Part shown: positions 8,306-17,449 of the stretch, piece after piece
How positions within the stretch are numbered: the stretch's first letter is position 1
Layout: each line of letters opens with the position of its first letter
Assembly (NCBI RefSeq): GCF_000428945.1
Contig: NZ_AUAX01000004.1
Coordinates: 62,001 to 126,000, forward strand
From: Hamadaea tsunoensis DSM 44101
GTDB taxonomy: Bacteria; Actinomycetota; Actinomycetes; Mycobacteriales; Micromonosporaceae
Length of the DNA: 64,000 nucleotides
Reading direction: 5' to 3'
Program-made: the position numbers and the translations under genes
Notes under the pieces: model-generated
Told to the model about the DNA's origin: nothing
Seen by the model: only the letters and a program-made list of their open reading frames with translations
Database searches by the model: none

Positions 8306-8616
8306 CAGTTCCAACTCCGCTCGCAGCCGCTCACGCCTGAGGAATCATCTACACCCGTCAGGCCACGCCAACGAACCGTTCCGTACCCGAAATCGGTTCT
8401 TGGTTCATCATGTTTCCCCTCCGGGACCCTGATGAACAGGACAGTCGGGGGCATCGGCTCCCGGCGCACCGCCTCCACGGTCGGCTCCCACGAGGCGATC
8501 TCGACCTGGTCGCTCTTATCCTCGATTACCCGGTAGTCCAAAACGGCCGCCCAGAACCGGGCCAGCCGGTGCGGGTTCCGGCAGTCAACCGTCACCTGCA
8601 GCAGTCTGCTTGTCAT
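8305..8616 (-). pseudogene. Truncated VOC family protein (N-terminal half only)
   Basis: From ATG 8616 the first 68 residues follow the VOC N-terminal half (LLQVTVDCRNPHRLARFW, TVLFIRVPEGKHDEPR). After that the similarity stops and an unrelated 35-residue tail leads to a TGA that overlaps the ATG of the next VOC gene. The expected second half-domain (HLDV and DPEGN motifs) is missing, so the protein is about half the family length. It could still be expressed and serve mainly to couple translation of the downstream gene. Confidence 0.55.
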
Positions 8617-8921
8617 GCGCCCTCTCGTGATAATCGACGTCCTTGCGTCGGCGCGATCGACCCTACAAGGCCGGCTTCCGCTTGGCGTGCATCCCGATTT
8701 TCTGATGTCATCCTCACGAGCGAGCCCGTCATCGAAGGTCGTGACGACAGCCCGAGCTGCGGATGGAGTTCGTCGACGTCGCGCACCCATCCGGCGCAAC
8801 GGCTCCTCGTCGGCGACCAGTTCCTGGAAGAGTTCCCGCAACGCTTCGGCGGCCGCGTCGTGCCCTCGCCGCAGCGCCACCTGAGCCCGGGTGTGCAGCA
8901 TCGTGCGGGCACCGGCGAGGT

Positions 8922-9230
8922 GGCGATCGCCTGCCGGGCGCCGGGTACTGGTGGGGCAATCCGGGCGGCGAGCCAGGCCCCGATCGCCGCGGCGAGCAGA
9001 TCGGGGTCGAGGGCTTGCAGCAGCCTGCGGATCATCGCCTCGGGCGATCGCCGGTCTGGGTCGATACCCAGCAGCACTGCGGTGTCGGCGGGCAGATCCG
9101 CGACCCATTCGGCGATCGCGGTGTAGGTGGGTAGCCGGCCGCCACCGCACAGACCGCCGCGGTGAGCACCACTACCAGACCATGGCGGATGCCACGACGT
9201 GCGCGGGGATCGGGTACCGCGGCCCGGGCA
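8922..9230 (-). pseudogene. ISAs1-family transposase N-terminal remnant
   Basis: Two frames separated by a shift near 9135 give DPRARRGIRHGLVVVLTAAV and then YTAIAEWVADLP, followed by PEAMIRRLLQALDPDLL and AAAIGAWLAARI. This is the conserved N-terminal region of ISAs1 (H-repeat-associated) transposases. The DDE catalytic part is absent. The flanking stretches 8617-8921 and 9231-9325 have no gene I can support; 8620-8900 contains only short, shifting frames and looks degenerate. Confidence 0.6.
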
Positions 9231-9325
9231 GCGGGCAGACCAATCAGGACTTTGCCGGGACCCTGGTGGCCGGCCGGTCCCCGATAGCGGTGAGCGGCCG
9301 GCCACTTTCGCCTGCGTGACGTGAG

Positions 9326-10111
9326 CTACCCGGCGCGGAAGAACGCCACCACCGCTTCGCCGAGGACGGCGGGGTCGAGCTGGCCGTGCGCCTGCCCTTC
9401 CAGCGTCTGCGACCGGGCACCGGGCACCGCCTCGGTAACCGCCACGGCCGCGGTCTGCATGCGCACAGGGCTGGCGGTGCCCACCAGCACGAGCGTCGGC
9501 GCGGTCACCGACGCCAACAGCTCGACCGGAACCGACTCCTCACCCACGATGGCGGCGTCGTAAGCCAGGGTGTGCGCCACCGCCTCCATGACCGGCCAGA
9601 ACGGCTGCGTCCGCATCCCGGCGACCATGTCGGCCGGCATGTCGGCGCCCCGGGTCAGGAAAGCCTCTATCGCGAGATCGCGCCGGCCCGAGTTGACAAG
9701 GTCTGTCAGCTCCTTCTCCGTCGGCAGCGGCGGGCGCTCCGGGTCAGTCACGAAGGGCGGTTCGAACGCGGCGAGGCGGGTGATCGGCACACCGGCCGCG
9801 TCGGCTCGCAGGGCCAGGATCGCACCGGAGGAGCCGCCGAAGACCATGGCCTCGCCACCGGCGGCGGACACGACCGCGCGTAGATCCTCGATCTCGCGCT
9901 CCACCGCGTACGGGGCGGTGTCACCGCTGTCGCCCCGACCCCGCCGGTCGTAGCGGTAGACGGTGAAGTCGGCCGCGAGCTGGGCGGCGAGCCCGGCGGT
10001 GACCGGTTCGTTCCGGTCGCCGAACGCGCCGACGACCAGGACGACGGCCGGTCCGCTGCCTTCGCGTCCGTACGCGATCTCGGTGCCGTCGGCGGATGTG
10101 ACGTGGTACAT
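9326..10111 (-). CDS. Alpha/beta-fold hydrolase
   Basis: A 261-residue cytosolic hydrolase. The nucleophile elbow reads GGSSG (Ser at about residue 90) within AMVFGGSSGAILAL. The usual DRRGRGDS motif follows strand 4, and AHGQL near the end supplies the catalytic His. ATG 10111 has GGAGA upstream and overlaps the stop of the dihydrofolate-reductase-family gene by 1 nt (TGATG), so the two form an operon. It resembles small esterase/lactonase-type proteins; the substrate cannot be told from sequence. Confidence 0.8.
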   Translation of the reverse strand: MYHVTSADGTEIAYGREGSGPAVVLVVGAFGDRNEPVTAGLAAQLAADFTVYRYDRRGRGDSGDTAPYAVEREIEDLRAVVSAAGGEAMVFGGSSGAILALRADAAGVPITRLAAFEPPFVTDPERPPLPTEKELTDLVNSGRRDLAIEAFLTRGADMPADMVAGMRTQPFWPVMEAVAHTLAYDAAIVGEESVPVELLASVTAPTLVLVGTASPVRMQTAAVAVTEAVPGARSQTLEGQAHGQLDPAVLGEAVVAFFRAG

Positions 10112-10728
10112 CAGGGAGTCTCCTTTGCGGCTGTCGGCCGCTGTAGCTGCTCTGTCGTGTTCGGTCTGTAGGTCAGCACGAGGACGCCGTCGGGGCCGAC
10201 CGGGCGGGACTCGACCAGGGTGAGGGCGGAGGGCTGGAAGTCGGAGCCGAACATCGGCTTGCCTGTGCCGACGATGATCGGGAAGACCATCAGCCGGTAC
10301 TCGTCGACCAGGTCGTTGGCGGCGAGGGCGCGCACCAGCTGGCCGCTGCCGTTGACGAGCAGATCCCCGCCCTGCTCCTTCTTGAGCCGACTGATCGTCG
10401 CGACGACGTCGCCGCTCAGGATGGTCGTGTTGGTCCATGACGGCGCGTTCAGCGTCGTGGAGACGACATACTTCGGCATGCCATTCATCTTCTCGGCGAA
10501 CCCGACCTCGTCGGTCATGTTCGGCCACGCCGCCGCGAACCCGTCGTAGGTGACGCGCCCGAGCAGGAGCGCGCCAGCCTCCATCACCTCGTTGAGCTTG
10601 AAGGCGTTGCCTTCGCTGCCGCGGTCGAACTTGAACGCCCAACCGGCGCGGTCGAAGGCCGGGTCGTTCCCGGGACCCTCCATAACGCCGTCTACCGTCA
10701 CAAACTGCGAGACGATGATTCTTCGCAT
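10111..10728 (-). CDS. Dihydrofolate reductase family protein (RibD C-terminal-like)
   Basis: A 205-residue protein of the DHFR/RibD C-terminal superfamily: RRIIVSQFVTVDGVMEGPG at the N-terminus, then GALLLGRVTYDGFAAAWP, and GDLLVNGSGQLVRALAANDL for the NADPH-binding region. Members of this group reduce small pterin- or pyrimidine-like substrates with NADPH, but most are uncharacterised and are not the essential folate enzyme. It is the first gene of a two-gene operon with the hydrolase. The AraC-type regulator starts far upstream on the same strand. Confidence 0.85.
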   Translation of the reverse strand: MRRIIVSQFVTVDGVMEGPGNDPAFDRAGWAFKFDRGSEGNAFKLNEVMEAGALLLGRVTYDGFAAAWPNMTDEVGFAEKMNGMPKYVVSTTLNAPSWTNTTILSGDVVATISRLKKEQGGDLLVNGSGQLVRALAANDLVDEYRLMVFPIIVGTGKPMFGSDFQPSALTLVESRPVGPDGVLVLTYRPNTTEQLQRPTAAKETP

Positions 10729-10806
10729 GTCTACCCCTTATCGCTCACCCCAAGGTTGGCCCCCGGGGGCGGGGTCTGTCTTGCGAATCAGCGCCGCGGG
10801 CTTGCG

Positions 10807-11802
10807 TTACCGCGCCGCGTCGACCATCTCGCGGTAGACGCTCGGCGGCATCCCGTGCACGGCACGGAAGAGCCGGCTGAAGTGGGCGGAGTTCGGCATC
10901 CCCCAGCGCGCCGCGATCGTGCTGACCGACAGCCGGCGCAGACGGGGATCAGCGAGATCGAGCCGGCAGCGCTCCAGCCGTCGCTGGCGGATCCAGCGGC
11001 TCACGGTTGTCTCCTCGGCGGCGAAGAGCCGATGCAGGCTGCGCGGAGAGATGTGGTGCGCGGCGGCGACGACGGCCGGGGTGAGGTCCGGGTCCGGCAG
11101 GTGGCTGTCGATGAACGCGCACAGGCGCGGCATCAGCGCCGTCGTCGGCGGCGCCGCGCCTTCGAGCCGCTCGCCCAGCAGCACCGTCACCAGCTCCAGG
11201 ACGACCGTGGACAGTCGGGCGGCCGTCGCGGTGTCGTACCGGTCGATGTCGCGGACGAGACGGGCAAAGAGCGGCGCGGTCAGGGCCCCGGCCCCGTCCA
11301 CAGCGGAGATCGGGGCGGCGGTGAGGTCGCGGACCGCGTCCGCCGGCACCGGCAGGCGGCTCCGCGGGATGGAGTAGACAGCCAGCTCGACCGCGCCGGT
11401 GTAGTCCAGCACGTACGGGCGGCTGAAGTCGTACATCGTGAAGGACGCCGGTGTGATCGTGGTGGAGCGGCCGTCCTGGGCGAGGCGGGCGGTTCCTGCG
11501 ATCGGGAGGACAAGCCGCACCGTCTCGCTGGCGTCCCGGCGGATGAGGCCCGTGGTGCGCCGCACGGCGTGCGGGGTCGTGGTTACGATCCGGGCCACCC
11601 CGATCGGCCCGAGCCGGGCCGTGGCGATCTCACCGACCAGGGGTGCGCCGCCGCCGATGCGGAGGTCCAGCGGGCCTAGCGTGTCGCAGATCGTGTGTCG
11701 CCAGTACTCCCGACGCTCGCCCGGATCGACATCGCTGGACCGGATCACCGTCACCGCCGGTGACCGTTCCCCCACAGCCATCGAACCATCCACCACGCCC
11801 AT
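10807..11802 (-). CDS. AraC family transcriptional regulator
   Basis: A 331-residue regulator. The N-terminal AraC-binding-like domain (about 40-190) includes ARIVTTTPHAVRRT and FTMYDFSRPYVLDY. The C-terminal double helix-turn-helix covers about residues 230-325 (ISPRSLHRLFAAEETTVSRW, then WGMPNSAHFSRLFRAVHGMPP). I set the start at ATG 11802; a TTG 33 nt upstream and an ATG at 11781 are alternatives. The reductase-hydrolase pair 80 nt downstream on the same strand is a plausible target. The 130-bp stretch between this gene and the IS630 left end (11803-11932) shows no gene. Confidence 0.85.
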   Translation of the reverse strand: MGVVDGSMAVGERSPAVTVIRSSDVDPGERREYWRHTICDTLGPLDLRIGGGAPLVGEIATARLGPIGVARIVTTTPHAVRRTTGLIRRDASETVRLVLPIAGTARLAQDGRSTTITPASFTMYDFSRPYVLDYTGAVELAVYSIPRSRLPVPADAVRDLTAAPISAVDGAGALTAPLFARLVRDIDRYDTATAARLSTVVLELVTVLLGERLEGAAPPTTALMPRLCAFIDSHLPDPDLTPAVVAAAHHISPRSLHRLFAAEETTVSRWIRQRRLERCRLDLADPRLRRLSVSTIAARWGMPNSAHFSRLFRAVHGMPPSVYREMVDAAR

Positions 11803-11932
11803 GATAGACGCACTGGTCCCGGCACTCCAGGACAAGTGCCCGGTGACGCACCGTGATTGACCTCGGCGGGTGAGCGACGCGCGGAGCCATCGCTCGCCCC
11901 TCAGCTCAGACGAGGGTGAAGGTCCAGTGCTA

Positions 11933-13081
11933 AGCGGGTTGACCGAAGTTTTGTCCGTGACTCGCCCGAGTCAGGTGAGGTCCACATAGGAAGACCTTGT
12001 CAGGGTTTGATCGAGTTTCCACACAACGATCAACCTGACTCGGTCCCCGCCAGTATGCGCCCCGCACACGTGTACGCCAAGCCGACCGACCAGCAGTACC
12101 ACGAGGTCGTGGACGCTCTGCATCGGCAATGGCGGGTCCCCGCCCGGGCCGTGATGATCCTGCTGTCGGCCAACGGCATGTCCGCAGCCGAGATCGGCGC
12201 CCTGCTGCACTACGACCCGCGTACGGTGCGGCGGTGGATCACCCGCCACGACGGTGAGGGCCCGGCCGGGCTACCCGACCGGCCACGCCGCGGACGACCC
12301 CGGCTGGGCAGTCCCCGGCTGGGTGAACGCATCCGCGCCCTACTGGCCACCCCGAAGGCATGAACCATCGCCCGGATCTGGCGGCAGCTGGGACGCCCCA
12401 GCATGAGCCTGCGTACCGTATACCGGCGGGTCCGCGAGCAGACCCGCTGGCGCCGGCCTCGACTGATCGCCAAGAGCGACCCCGACTACGACACCATCTG
12501 CGCGAGCATCAGTGCCCAGGTCGCCGCCCTGCCCCAGGGGGAGGACGAAACCCACCTGGATCTACTCGCCCGGGTACGCGCCTGCTGGATGCCCACCGGC
12601 ATCCGTCATCGGATCCTGACCCCAGGTTCCAACATCCGCCGCACCATCCACGGCGCGATCAATCTGACCACCGGCGCCTGGCACCATCACGTGTCGGTCC
12701 GCAACGTCTCCGTGGTGTTCTGCTACTTCCTCGACATGCTGCTGGCCGCCTATCCCGACGCCCCGGTCGTGGCGGTGATCTGCGATAACGGCACCACCCA
12801 CCACAGCAAGATCACGCAGAGGTGGCTGGCCGACCGACCACCCCCGTCTCCTGCTGATCGGGGGAGCCAAATACAGCCCGCAAGACAACCCGGTCGAGCG
12901 GGTCTGGGCCGTACTGAAGCAGCACATCGCCAACACGGCGAAAGCGACCATCGCCGACCGAGTCCGACAGGCCCACGCCTTCTTCCGCAACCGCAGCAGC
13001 GACCAGAATCTCACCACCGCCGCGCCATGGACCTCACCCTGGCTTCCCGACGGTTACGGACAAGACTTCAGGCCAGGCGCT
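11933..13081 (+). mobile_element. IS630-family insertion sequence, complete but inactive
   Basis: The element is bounded by TA dinucleotides (11931-11932 and 13082-13083), the target duplication expected of IS630/Tc1 elements. Its ends form an imperfect inverted repeat of about 35 nt. The left end reads AGCGGGTTGACCGAAGTTTT and the complement of the right end reads AGCGCCTGGCCTGAAGTCTT, both followed by GTCCGT. Length is about 1149 bp with one transposase frame. The right end lies inside the stop codon of the response regulator gene. Confidence 0.8.
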
Positions 13082-13084
13082 TAG
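12007..13084 (+). pseudogene. IS630 transposase, nonsense codon plus frameshift
   Basis: The frame encodes an N-terminal winged helix-turn-helix (SAAEIGALLHYDPRTVRRW) and then the DDE domain: DETHLDLLARVRACW, later VVAVICDNGTTHHSK, then DNPVERVWAVLKQHI. Two lesions break it. A TGA at about 12361-12363 replaces the Trp normally found in TPKAWTIARI, with the same frame continuing on both sides. A frameshift at about 12845 then separates WLADRP from LLLIGGAKYSPQDNPVERVW. The natural end is TAG 13082-13084, of which the last bases are host flank. Confidence 0.8.
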
Positions 13085-13731
13085 CGTTCGCTGTCCAGGT
13101 ACGCCAGTACCGCCAGGACCCGGCGATTGTCGTCATCGGACAGTCCGAGGCCGAGCTTGCCGAAGATGTTCGCGGTGTGCTTGCCGACCGCGCCTTCGCT
13201 CATGAACAGCCGCTGGGCGATCGCGGCGTTGGACCGGCCCTGGGCCATGAGGTCGAGGACCTCCCGCTCGCGCGGGGTGAGCTGGTCGACGGCGCTGTCC
13301 GGCCGGGCCCGGCTGAGCAGTTTCGCGATCACGTCGGGGTCCATCGCGGTGCCGCCCGCGGCGACCCGCCGGATCGCGTCGACGAACGAGGCCGCGTTCA
13401 GCACCCGGTCCTTGAGCAGGTAGCCGATCCCGCCGGAGCCGTCCTCCAGCAGTTCGCGTGCGTACAGCTGCTCGACGTGCTGCGACAGGACCAGGATCGG
13501 CAGGCCGGGGCGGCGGCGCCGGGCCTCCAGGGCGATCCGCAGGCCCTCGTCGGTGTTGGTCGGCGGCAGGCGTACGTCGACGATCGCCACGTCGGGCTCG
13601 TGCTCGGCCAGTGCCGCCGCCAGCTCCGGTCCGGTCTCGGCTGCCGCGACCACCGTGAAACCGTGCGCGGTCAGCAGCTGGATCAGGCCTTCGCGGAGGA
13701 GGTAGAGGTCCTCGGCGAGGACGACGCGCAT
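13081..13731 (-). CDS. NarL/FixJ-type response regulator
   Basis: A 216-residue two-component regulator. The receiver domain (1-120) carries the acidic pair E7-D8, the phospho-acceptor D52 in VAIVDVRLPP and the conserved Lys in YLLKDR. The LuxR-type helix-turn-helix (about 150-210) reads LTPREREVLDLMAQGRSNAAI. It overlaps the upstream histidine kinase gene by 49 nt, so they are co-translated partners. The TAA stop is built from the TA target duplication plus the first base of the adjacent IS630, so the last codon context was made by the insertion; the length is normal for the family. Confidence 0.9.
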   Translation of the reverse strand: MRVVLAEDLYLLREGLIQLLTAHGFTVVAAAETGPELAAALAEHEPDVAIVDVRLPPTNTDEGLRIALEARRRRPGLPILVLSQHVEQLYARELLEDGSGGIGYLLKDRVLNAASFVDAIRRVAAGGTAMDPDVIAKLLSRARPDSAVDQLTPREREVLDLMAQGRSNAAIAQRLFMSEGAVGKHTANIFGKLGLGLSDDDNRRVLAVLAYLDSER

Positions 13732-15626
13732 GGGATCTCCATGATCAGCTCGGTGGGGCCGCCGGACGGGCTCGACAGCGACACGGTCCCGTCGAAGATA
13801 CCCAGCCGCCGGGCCAGCCCGCGCAGGCCACTGCCACCGCTGGGGTCGGCGCCGCCGCGGCCGTCGTCGCGTACGGACATGCGCAGCACGTCGCCGAACA
13901 CGTCGAGGCGGACCGCCACGGTACGCGCCCGGGCGTGCCGGACGGCGTTGCCGAGCGCCTCGGCGAGACAGAAGTACGCCGCGGCCTCGATCGGCTCCGG
14001 CAGGCGTACCGGCAGGTCGACCTCGACGGTGACCGGTAGCGGGCAGTCCAGGGCGAGCGCGCGTACCGCGTCGGCCAGGCCGCGCTCGGCCAGCACCGGC
14101 GGGTGGATGCCGCGCACGATCTCACGCAGCTCGCGCAGGGCCTGAGCGGCCGAATCCTGAGCCTTCACGGCGAGGGCCTTGGCGGCGCCCGGATCGTCGT
14201 CGATGAGCGCCTCGATCGCGCCCAGGCTGAGGCCGAGCGCGACCAGCCGGGCCTGCGTACCGTCGTGCAGGTCGCGTTCGATGCGGCGCAGCTCCCGGGC
14301 CGCGGCGTCGCTGGCGTCGGCGCGCGAGAGGGTCAGCTGCTCGACCCGCTGGGCGAGGACGGCGTCCCCGGTCGGCGCGAGCAGCAGCCGGCTCCAGCGG
14401 CCGTGCAGCCGCAATGCCGCCGGGGCGATCACGATGCCCAGCGCCGCCAGCGCCAGGCCGACCGGGATCGCGGCCGCCGGTTCGCCGAGGAACCGGCCGT
14501 ACCAGAACGACACGGGGGATCCGCCGGCGAGGAAGTGCACGATCCGCGGCAGGACCAGACCCCAGATCCCGTACACCACAAGGAAGACCGGCACTCCGGC
14601 GATGAGTCCGCCGACGACCGGGTCGGTGCCGCGCCACAGCAGCTCCCGCCAGGTGGCGGGGTCGGTCTGCACCCAGTGCATCCGCTGCGACCACAGTGCC
14701 CATCGAGGCGTCTTGAACAGGCTCTTGCCGACCCGGTACATACCGTCGGGCCGGCGGACGAGCGGCGGCAGCGGCCGGTAGGGCGACGGGATGCTCACGC
14801 CCGACCACGGCGCCAGTGACCGCCGCCAGTTCGCGGCGAAGCGCAGGTCGGCCTGGGCCCACGGGATGACGAAGATCAGGCCCAGGCCGTAGGCGAGGAT
14901 CAGGCCGGCCACCGTCGCGGCGAACACCACCGCCGCGGTCACGCTGGTGAGCAGCAGCACCGCCAGCTGCAGCACCGGCCGCAGCGACCGGGCCGCCCAG
15001 GCGCGTACGGGATGGCGGGGGCGGACGTCGCGGACGTCGGCGCGCAGCAGCGGGCCGCCGAGCAGGCGCCGGTGGAAGCGGGCGGTGAGCCGCAGGCCGG
15101 CGGGGGCGAGCGCGAAACCGGCGGCGGCGCACGCCACGACCAGCGCGACCGCCGGCAGCGTCGCCGTCATCGTCGTCGTCGCGAGGAGCAGCGCGGCGGC
15201 TACCGGCAGCGCCACGGGCAGCACCCCCGGCAGGCCGCCGACCGGCGCCAGGACCAGCCACGCGAAGTCGCGCCAGGTCGCGTTGTCGCCCAGCACCCAC
15301 TCGATGCGGGCCTCCGTCCGCGGCCACCAGGCGTGCTTGAACAGCTGCCGGTCGCGCTGGTACCAGCCGTCCGGCTGGCGCACCGGCGGCGGCGGCTCGG
15401 CCGCGTAGGGCACGCGCACGTCGAAACCCGCCAGTTCCCGCGTACGCGTCCGCACCCGGCCGGTCAGCCGCCGAGCCGCCAGCATCGGGGCGGGTAGGAG
15501 GAAGACCAGCCCGAGCAGCAGCCCGAACGGCATCACGAGCAGGATCGGGACCAGGGCCAGCACGCCGGTCAGGGCCAGGGCGTACAGCTCCAGACCCGCG
15601 GCGAACGCGCGCAACCGTGCCGTCAT
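13683..15626 (-). CDS. Sensor histidine kinase with membrane sensor domains
   Basis: A 647-residue membrane kinase. Two similar membrane modules (about 1-210 and 230-400) each contain paired hydrophobic helices and a WYQRDRQLFK or MYRVGKSLFK-type loop, the pattern of the actinobacterial sensor domain with short extracytoplasmic loops. The HisKA_3 dimerisation box is at about 440-460 (RRIERDLHDGTQARLVALG, His in DLHDG). The HATPase domain at about 540-640 ends in DDGRGG and GSGLRGLARRLG. The start is ATG 15626; a longer upstream frame runs into the promoter region. It partners the downstream response regulator and probably controls the divergent ABC exporter. Confidence 0.88.
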   Translation of the reverse strand: MTARLRAFAAGLELYALALTGVLALVPILLVMPFGLLLGLVFLLPAPMLAARRLTGRVRTRTRELAGFDVRVPYAAEPPPPVRQPDGWYQRDRQLFKHAWWPRTEARIEWVLGDNATWRDFAWLVLAPVGGLPGVLPVALPVAAALLLATTTMTATLPAVALVVACAAAGFALAPAGLRLTARFHRRLLGGPLLRADVRDVRPRHPVRAWAARSLRPVLQLAVLLLTSVTAAVVFAATVAGLILAYGLGLIFVIPWAQADLRFAANWRRSLAPWSGVSIPSPYRPLPPLVRRPDGMYRVGKSLFKTPRWALWSQRMHWVQTDPATWRELLWRGTDPVVGGLIAGVPVFLVVYGIWGLVLPRIVHFLAGGSPVSFWYGRFLGEPAAAIPVGLALAALGIVIAPAALRLHGRWSRLLLAPTGDAVLAQRVEQLTLSRADASDAAARELRRIERDLHDGTQARLVALGLSLGAIEALIDDDPGAAKALAVKAQDSAAQALRELREIVRGIHPPVLAERGLADAVRALALDCPLPVTVEVDLPVRLPEPIEAAAYFCLAEALGNAVRHARARTVAVRLDVFGDVLRMSVRDDGRGGADPSGGSGLRGLARRLGIFDGTVSLSSPSGGPTELIMEIPCASSSPRTSTSSAKA

Positions 15627-15757
15627 GGACCCTAGTGTGGCCGGTCGGGCCCGCGACGGCACGGGGCCCAGGACCACATGAGGGTGGGGCTAGGTCCACC
15701 CCCGGCGGAGAGCCAACCGGATACCGGGCGGCGCCGCCGATTCCTAGCGTTTGCGGC

Positions 15758-16693
15758 ATGGCAGTCCTCGAAGTCACGAACCTCCACAAGCGGTACGCCG
15801 ACCGGATCGCGGTCGACGACGTCTCGTTCACCGTCGAGCGCGGCGAGATCTTCGGCATCCTCGGCCGCAACGGCGCCGGGAAGACCACCACAGTCGAATG
15901 CATCGGCGGCCTGCGTACGCCCGACCGGGGCGAGATCCGCGTGCTCGGCCTGGATCCGCGGCGCGACCGGGAACGGCTGCGCGCGGTCCTCGGCATGCAG
16001 TTGCAGGAGTCCACCTTGCAGGATCGCATCACGGCCCTGGAGGCGCTGCGGCTGTTCGCGTCCTTCTACCCGGACCCGGCCCGGCCGGAGCAGCTGCTCG
16101 ACGACCTCGGCCTGGCCGGCTCGGCCCGCACCGCGTACGCGAAGCTGTCCGGCGGCCAGAAGCAGCGGCTGTCGATCGCGCTGGCCCTGGTCGGCAACCC
16201 GAAGCTGGCGATCCTCGACGAGCTCACGACCGGCCTGGACCCGCAGGCCCGCCGGGACACCTGGCATCTCATCTCCGGCATCCGCGACCGGGGCGTGACG
16301 ATCCTGCTCGTCACGCACTTCATGGACGAGGCCGAACGGCTCTGCGACCGGGTCGCGGTGATCCACGAGGGGCGGGTGGCGGCCCTCGACACCCCGGCGG
16401 CGCTCACCGCCCGCGCGGCCTCGGGCCAGGTGCTCACCTTCCACGTGACCCGGCCGGTCGCGCTCGACGGCCTGCCCGGCGTCGACTCGGTCACCCTCGA
16501 CGGCGAGCAGGTCACGGTACGCGGCACGGACGAGGCGCTGCCGGCCGTCGTCGCCGAACTGGCCCGCCAGGGACTCGCCCCGATCGGCCTGCGGGTCGAG
16601 CAGTCCACACTCGACGACGCGTTCGTCCAGATCACCGGCGGTAGCCCGGCTCCATCGCTCGCCCAGACCGTCCAGCAGGGAGAAGCCCGATGA
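15758..16693 (+). CDS. ABC transporter ATP-binding protein (drug-export type)
   Basis: A 311-residue ATPase: Walker A GRNGAGKT at 37-44, signature LSGGQKQR, Walker B LAILDELTTG (Leu where DrrA-type proteins usually have Pro), and the H-loop LLVTHFMDEAE. A C-terminal extension of about 80 residues is typical of DrrA-like exporters. ATG 15758 lies 10 nt after a TAGCGT box, so the transcript may be leaderless. The gene is divergent from the histidine kinase with 131 nt between starts. Its stop overlaps the permease ATG by 4 nt. The kinase-regulator pair is a likely controller and antibiotic efflux a likely role. Confidence 0.9.
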   Translation: MAVLEVTNLHKRYADRIAVDDVSFTVERGEIFGILGRNGAGKTTTVECIGGLRTPDRGEIRVLGLDPRRDRERLRAVLGMQLQESTLQDRITALEALRLFASFYPDPARPEQLLDDLGLAGSARTAYAKLSGGQKQRLSIALALVGNPKLAILDELTTGLDPQARRDTWHLISGIRDRGVTILLVTHFMDEAERLCDRVAVIHEGRVAALDTPAALTARAASGQVLTFHVTRPVALDGLPGVDSVTLDGEQVTVRGTDEALPAVVAELARQGLAPIGLRVEQSTLDDAFVQITGGSPAPSLAQTVQQGEAR

Positions 16694-17421
16694 ACTCGAC
16701 CATGTTCCGCACCGAACTGCGGCTGTACTTCCGCGACATCGCCGCCGTCGTCTTCGGCATCCTGCTCGCCCCGGCCATCCTGGCGATCCTGGGCAGCGTA
16801 CCGGCGTTCCGGGCGGCCGACCCCGCGCTCGGCGGGCGTACCACCGTCTCGATCTACGTGCCGATCATGCTCACCATGGCGGTCGCGATGGTCGCCCTGA
16901 GCATGCTGCCCGCACAGCTGTCCGCGTACCGGGAACGCGGCATCCTGCGGCGGCTGGCCGCCACACCGGCCCGGCCCCGGGACCTGCTCACCGCACAGGC
17001 ACTGGTCCAGCTGACCGTGCTCGGGATCGGCGTACTGCTGGTGCTCGGCGTCGGCTGGCTGGCGTACGGGGTCGAGCTGCCGGCCAACCCGGTCGCGTTC
17101 GTGCTGGGCTTCCTGCTGGTCGCGGTCACCCTCTTCGGCATCGGGCTGCTGCTCGCCACGGCCGGCAGCGCCAAGATGGTCCAGGGGCTCGGTTCGCTGA
17201 CCTTCTTCCCGCTCATGTTCTTCGCCGGCCTCTGGGTCCCGCGCGAGGTCATGCCCCGCACGCTCCAGCAGATCAGCGCGTACACCCCGCTGGGGGCGGG
17301 CGAGCAGGTCATGCAGGACGCCGTGGCCGGCCACTGGCCGCACGCCATGAACATCGCGGTCCTCTGCGTGTACGCGGCCGCGGCCTGGGCGGGTGCGGTC
17401 CGCTTCTTCCGCTGGTCCTGA
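16690..17421 (+). CDS. ABC-2 type permease
   Basis: A 243-residue integral membrane protein with six predicted helices and the ABC-2 pattern: cytoplasmic N-terminus, then a long second cytoplasmic loop (YRERGILRRLAATPARPRDL) that is the usual coupling motif, and FFAGLWVPREVMPRTLQQIS near the last loop. It overlaps the ATPase gene (ATGA) and completes a two-component exporter. Likely substrates are amphipathic drugs or peptides; the sequence does not identify one. Confidence 0.9.
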   Translation: MNSTMFRTELRLYFRDIAAVVFGILLAPAILAILGSVPAFRAADPALGGRTTVSIYVPIMLTMAVAMVALSMLPAQLSAYRERGILRRLAATPARPRDLLTAQALVQLTVLGIGVLLVLGVGWLAYGVELPANPVAFVLGFLLVAVTLFGIGLLLATAGSAKMVQGLGSLTFFPLMFFAGLWVPREVMPRTLQQISAYTPLGAGEQVMQDAVAGHWPHAMNIAVLCVYAAAAWAGAVRFFRWS

Positions 17422-17449
17422 CATCCGTCGCCACCGCTACGCTGACCCG

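Noticed and set aside
8613-9305. Minus-strand 230-codon frame as one gene
   Set aside because: Only residues about 59-128 match a transposase; the rest is the wrong frame of other remnants.
11630-11890. Small minus-strand gene overlapping the AraC start
   Set aside because: It is a shadow frame of the regulator's N-terminal region with an Arg/Gly/Pro-rich translation.
12360-12788. Separate gene at 12360 inside the IS630 element
   Set aside because: It is an off-frame reading; the transposase frame continues through the single TGA at 12361-12363 with conserved residues on both sides.
16066-17424. Long antisense frames opposite exporters and regulators (for example 16066-17424, 17758-19383, 28469-31606, 38587-39840)
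   Set aside because: High GC produces long stop-free shadows; these are rich in Arg, Pro, Gly and Ala, lack domains, and oppose genes with clear motifs.
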